Assembly: GCA_949825025.1 (NCBI GenBank)
Contig: OX463778.1
Span: 46,028,829-46,092,828 of the forward strand
Origin: Siphlonurus alternatus
Lineage: Eukaryota; Arthropoda; Insecta; Ephemeroptera; Siphlonuridae
Direction: 5' to 3'
Length of the DNA: 64,000 nt
How positions within the stretch are numbered: position 1 is the first letter of the stretch; each line of letters starts with the position of its first letter. Below the pieces are notes generated by a model, which was given only the letters and a program-made list of their open reading frames with translations, made no database searches and had not been told where the DNA came from. This document shows, piece after piece, positions 59,301 to 64,000 of the stretch. A program made the translations under genes and the position numbers.

Positions 59301-62300
59301 TAAAATATAGGGTTTTATTAGTATTTTACACAATATATATAAAATGTAGATAGATCAACCAGTAATTACACCGTTAAAAAAATAATGTACATAATTTTCT
59401 ATTAAAACCATAAGTTTAAATTTTTTTCCCGCCAATTCCAAATAGGAATTTCGTTCAAAATTAAAATATAGGGTTTAATTAGGATTTAACACAACATATA
59501 TAAAATTTAGATAGATCAACCAGTAATTACACCGTAAAAAAAATAATGTGCATAATTTCCTATTAAAACCATTAGTTTAATTTTTTTTTCCCGCCAATTC
59601 CAAATAGGAATTTCGTTCCAAATTAAAATACAGGGTTTAATTTGGATTTAACACAACATATATAAAATTTAGATAGATCAACCAGTAATTACACCGTAAA
59701 AAAAATATTGTGCATAATTTCCTATTAAAACCATAAGTTCAAAATTTTTTTCCTGCCAATTCCAAATAGGAATTTCGTTCAAAATTAAAATATAGGGTTT
59801 AAATTAGATTTAACACAACATATATAAAATTTAGATAGATCAACCAGTAATTACACCGTAAAAAAAAATAATGTGCCTCATTTCCAATTAACACCAAAAG
59901 TTTAAATTTTTTTCCCGCCAATTCCAAATAGGAATTTCGTTCAAAATTAAAATATAGGGTTTAATTAGGATTTAACACAACATATATAAAATTTAGATAG
60001 ATCAACCAGTAATTACACCGTAAAAAAATTTTGTGCATAATTTCCTATGTAAACCATAAGTTTAAAATTTTTTTCCCGCCAATTCCAAATAGGAATTTCG
60101 TTCAAAATTAAAATATAGGGTTTAATTGGGATTTAACACAACATATATAAAATTTAGATAGATCAACCAGTAATTACACCTAAAAAAAAATAATGTGCAT
60201 AATTTCCAATTAAAACCATAAGTTTAAAATTTTTTTCCCGCCAATTCCAAATAGGAATTTCGTTCAAAATTAAAATATAGGGTTTAATTTGGATTTAACA
60301 CAACATATATAAAATTTAGATAGATCAACCAGTAATTACACCGTAAAAAAATATTGTGCATAATTTCCTATGTAAACCATAAGTTTAAAATTTTTTTCCC
60401 GCCAATTCCAAATAGGAATTTCGTTCAAAATTAAAATATAGGGTTTAATTTGGATTTAACACAACATATATAAAATTTAGATAGATCAACCAGTAATTAC
60501 ACCGTAAAAAAATATTGTGCATAATTTCCTATTAAAACCATAAGTTTAAAAATTTTTTCCCGCCAATTCCAAATAGGAATTTCGTTCAGAATTAAAATAT
60601 AGGGTTTTATTAGTATTTTACACAACATATATAAAATTTAGATAGATCAACCAGTAATTACACCGTTAAAAAAATAATGTACATAATTTTCTATTAAAAC
60701 CATAAGTTTAAAATTTTTTTCCCGCCAATTCCAAATAGGAATTTCGTTCAAAATTAAAATATAGGGTTTAATTTGGATTTAACACAACATATATAAAATT
60801 TAGATAGATCAACCAGTAATTACACCGTAAAAAAATATTGTGCATAATTTCCTATGTAAACCATAAGTTTAAAATTTTTTTCCCGCCAATTCCAAATAGG
60901 AATTTCGTTCAAAATTAAAACATAGGGTTGAATTAGGATTTAACACAACATATATAAAATTTAGATAGATCAACCAGTAATTACACCTAAAAAAAAATAA
61001 TGTGCATAATTTCCTATTAAAACCATAAGTTTAAAATTTTTTTCCCGCCAATTCCAAATAGGAATTTCGTTCAAAATTAAAATATAGGGTTTAATTTGGA
61101 TTTAACACAACATATATAAAATTTAGATAGATCAACCAGTAATTACACCGTAAAAAAAATAATGTGCATAATTTCCTATTAAAACCATAAGTTTAAAATT
61201 TTTTTCCCGCCAATTCCAAATAGGAATTTCGTTCAAAATTAAAATATAGGGTTTAATTTGGATTTAACACAACATATATAAAATTTAGATAGATCAACCA
61301 GTAATTACACCGTAAAAAAAATATTGTGCATAATTTCCTATTAAAACCATAAGTTTAAAATTTTTTTCCTGCCAATTCCAAATAGGAATTTCGTTTAAAA
61401 TTAAAATATAGGGTTTAAATTAGATTTAACACAACATATATGAAATTTAGATAGATCAACCAGTAATTACACCGTAAAAAAAAATAATGTGCCTCATTTC
61501 CAATTAACACCAAAAGTTTAAATTTTTTTCCCGCCAATTCCAAATAGGAATTTCGTTCAAAATTAAAATATAGGGTTTAAATAGGATTTAACACAACATA
61601 TATAAAATTTAGATAGATCAACCAGTCATTACACCGTAAAAAAGTAATGTACATAATTTCCTATTAAAACCATAAGTTTAAATTTTTTTCCCGCCAATTC
61701 CAAATAGGAATTTCGTTCAAAATTAAAATATAGGGTTTAATTTGGATTTAACACAACATATATAAAATTTAGATAGATCAACCAGTAATTACACCGTAAA
61801 AAAATATTGTGCATAATTTCCTATGTAAACCATAAGTTTAAAATTTTTTTCCCGCCAATTCCAAATAGGAATTTCGTTCAAAATTAAAATATAGGGTTTA
61901 ATTTGGATTTAACACAACATATATAAAATTTAGATAGATCAACCAGTAATTACACCGTAAAAAAAATATTGTGCATAATTTCCTATTAAAACCATAAGTT
62001 TAAAATTTTTTTCCTGCCAATTCCAAATAGGAATTTCGTTCAAAATTAAAATAAAGGTTTAAATTAGATTTAACACAACATATATAAAATTTAGATAGAT
62101 CAACCAGTAATTACACCGTAAAAAAGTAATGTACATAATTTCCTATTAAAACCATAAGTTTAAATTTTTTCCCGCCAATTCCAAATAGGAATTTCATTCA
62201 AAATTAAAATATAGGGTTTTATTAGTATTTTACACAACATATATAAAATTAAGATAGATCAACCAGTAATTACACCGTAAAAAAAATAATGTGCATAATT

Positions 62301-62395
62301 TCCTATTAAAACCATAAGTTTAAAAAAATTTTCCCGCCAATCCCATATAGGGATTTCGTTCAAAATTGAAATGTAGGGTATAATTCCTGTTAATG
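53352..62395. repeat. Satellite array, ~161 bp monomer, 18-monomer higher-order repeat
   Basis: Monomers spaced 159-165 bases (for example AGATAGATCAACCAGTAA at 53532, 53693, 53855, 54016) fill 9.0 kb, about 56 copies. The first monomer (53352-53460) and the last (62330-62395) are the most diverged, as at array edges. Variant markers recur at ~2908 bases: AAGTTTGAAT at 53653 and 56561, CCATATATTA at 55851 and 58758, CGTTCAGAAT at 54281 and 57188. So about 53.6-56.5 kb and 56.5-59.4 kb are consecutive copies of an 18-monomer unit. Each monomer has the conserved GC-rich block TTTCCCGCCAATTCCAAATA in an otherwise very AT-rich sequence. No coding frame. Confidence 0.95.
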
Positions 62396-62863
62396 CAAAT
62401 GGGGGTCACTGGATTCTTTTTGTTGTTGATATTCAAAATAAATACATAACATGCATTGATTCACTCTTTGATAAAGAAAATTACAAAGCACATGGAATTC
62501 AATACCTGAAACATGTAAAAAAAAATTCTATATCATGCTCATCTTCTTATATTTTCATGTCTTATCAATTGGAAAAGAGATTGGAAAATTTATTTCCCCA
62601 AAGACATCGTTCAGCAAGGATCAAGCGTTGATTGTGGAATTCATGTGGTGATTTGGAGTCATATTATTTGCTCTGGCTCGAATCTTAGATTTAACCACGC
62701 AGACATGAAGCATGCAAGACGTTGGATTATGCATGAACTTCTCCAGGCACAAGTTAGCAGGGAAGTGTGTATAGAATTTGCAACACATGTAGCGAGAATG
62801 CAGAATGCAGTCATTAATGCATCAACAAAAATATATGCAACGTATAACAAATCTTATACATGA
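62391..62863 (+). pseudogene. Ulp1-type (C48) cysteine protease fragment, frameshifted
   Basis: The first part reads IIPVNANGGHWILFVVDIQN, KYITCIDSL, holding the catalytic His (HW) and Asp. After a poly(A) run at about 62517-62526 the frame shifts. It then reads NWKRDWKIYFPKDIVQQGSS, VDCGIHVVIWSH, with the oxyanion Gln and the catalytic Cys (DCG), ending at a stop at 62861-62863. The His-Asp-Gln-Cys order is the Ulp1/SENP fold. Such domains occur in host SUMO proteases and in several DNA transposons (for example the KDZ group). Nothing upstream remains except satellite, so an element remnant is more likely than a host gene. Confidence 0.75.
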
Positions 62864-62929
62864 AACTGCACCTGCTCCATACAAGAGAACGATTTCATAT
62901 TTTGTTGCGTTAGCTGAGTTTTTCCTTCA

Positions 62930-63070
62930 TAACATGGGAAGGTGCTATGATCATTAGGAACTAAATGCAATGATCCTGATGCAATAAAATATAGATGCAA
63001 AGGATCGACAATGCAATCAAAAGTTCCATTTGAAACGTATTTAAATCGACCTTATCCCAGCATCTGAAGA
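62930..63070 (+). pseudogene. Possible PHD-finger-like remnant after the protease
   Basis: One frame reads LGTKCNDPDAIKYRCKGSTM, then PFETYLNRPYPSI and stop; another frame adds DFYCPSCRTPPKRK. Spaced Cys pairs after a '..W.H/L.C' context resemble a PHD finger broken by frameshifts. This is weak. 63070-63920 holds no feature I can support. Confidence 0.25.
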
Positions 63071-63921
63071 TTTTTATTGCCCTTCATGCAGAACCCCACC
63101 AAAAAGGAAAATAAATAATTGATCATGCCACAAGACTGACAAATAGCAATCAGAGAGATAAAACCATCTATAAAGCAGAATGTTTTTTTTTGGAACTCCT
63201 CCCGACATCATCCAAAGTGGTTTAACTGTTTTTAAAAATTGTTTTTTAGAAACAAGGTGGATGTATATGGCAGAATAATTTATATCATAAAACAGTGAGA
63301 ATTATTAAGAAAGTTTATTCTTTTTCTTTTAAAATTTTTGTGATACTTAACAAATTACTTTATCATTTTTATTCGTTTTTCTGTGTAGACCTTTTTGCAA
63401 TTAAAATTGAATACCCACTCACCAACACATATATATAAATAATTTATTAAATATTTATTTATGTCTCTAAAAATAAATGAAAGACACAAAGAAATTAAAT
63501 TTTTGCCCGTATTATCACATGGAAAAATTCCGAAATGATCTATATGATATTATTAGCCTATAAATATATATAAAAATTATATGTAACGTTATGAGCTTGC
63601 ACCAAGTCATTAAGATTGGCTAGAACGCGTCTGGAAAAAAAGTAACTCATGACCCATTTTTTATATTCTGATTTCACTTTTTTTAAAAAAAAAAAATGTA
63701 GTGCGCAGAATGAACATGTTGTTTTCAGAAACTCTATTTCGTGATCCCGTATTTACAGACCAGTTTTTCCTATGAATGACGCTTTCTTTTTCTTGTTATA
63801 AATATTATTAATACTTGCCTTATACACGCCCTTATTTCCTTTTTTAACCTTTTAAATTAAGTAGGTAGAACCGGAGTGATCCTGAATGAGTAATATCACC
63901 TTCATTTACATGTTATACATA

Positions 63922-63924
<3 letters not shown>

Positions 63925-64000
<76 letters not shown>
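63925..64000. repeat. (AT)n microsatellite at window end
   Basis: Continuous TA/AT dinucleotides run to the last base. Confidence 0.95.

Noticed and set aside
53352..62395. CRISPR-like array
   Set aside because: Monomers are contiguous ~161 bp units that differ by point changes. There are no short repeats with unique spacers and no cas genes, and the window is clearly eukaryotic.

Overview
This is nuclear DNA from an intron-rich, AT-rich animal. An arthropod is most likely, because the central gene encodes a compact Dicer of the Dicer-2 type; I cannot name the species. Real coding sequence is a small part of the window. Most of the rest is introns, palindromic MITEs, foldback-like DNA transposons, LINE/SINE remnants and a 9 kb satellite array. 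All exon models were assembled by hand from reading frames, GT/AG splice sites and phase agreement.

Layout. (1) 41-3746, + strand: the C-terminal six exons of coilin, with palindromic MITEs in its introns and 3' region. (2) 4100-8960: intergenic repeats, including a 2.05 kb TIR element (6589-8639) that contains an insertion flanked by a 74-bp duplication. (3) 8964-29223, - strand: a Dicer gene in 30 exons whose phases all agree. It encodes 1640 residues: DECH helicase, DUF283, PAZ, two RNase III domains and a dsRBD. Only the start-codon exon is missing. Its introns hold many inverted-repeat MITEs and a LINE fragment. (4) 29224-34780: intergenic repeats, including a foldback element (31163-33187) with AGTGGT-repeat arms inserted in a LINE tail. 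(5) 34781-36298, + strand: a Harbinger-type remnant with a HARBI1-like ORF, then the last two exons of mitochondrial EF-Ts. (6) 36299-39211: AT-rich sequence with no recognised gene. (7) 39212-43895: four fumarate hydratase exons on the - strand. They are broken by a 3.1 kb TIR insertion and followed by an inverted copy of one exon. (8) 44028-51390: a possible zinc-finger first exon, a second foldback element with CAATTG-rich arms, and a 4 kb cluster of overlapping palindromes with ACGAAA-rich arms. (9) 53352-62395: about 56 monomers of a ~161 bp satellite with an 18-monomer (~2908 bp) higher-order repeat. It runs directly into a frameshifted Ulp1-type (C48) protease fragment at 62391-62863.

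The genes do not form a pathway. Coilin (Cajal bodies) and Dicer (siRNA production) are both RNA-related, but nothing here shows a functional link. The most unusual content is structural. At least three unrelated elements share one architecture, inverted arms built from short motif repeats. The satellite array appears to have grown out of, or next to, a protease-encoding element. Many long perfect or near-perfect hairpins would be transcribed inside genes, including inside Dicer itself.
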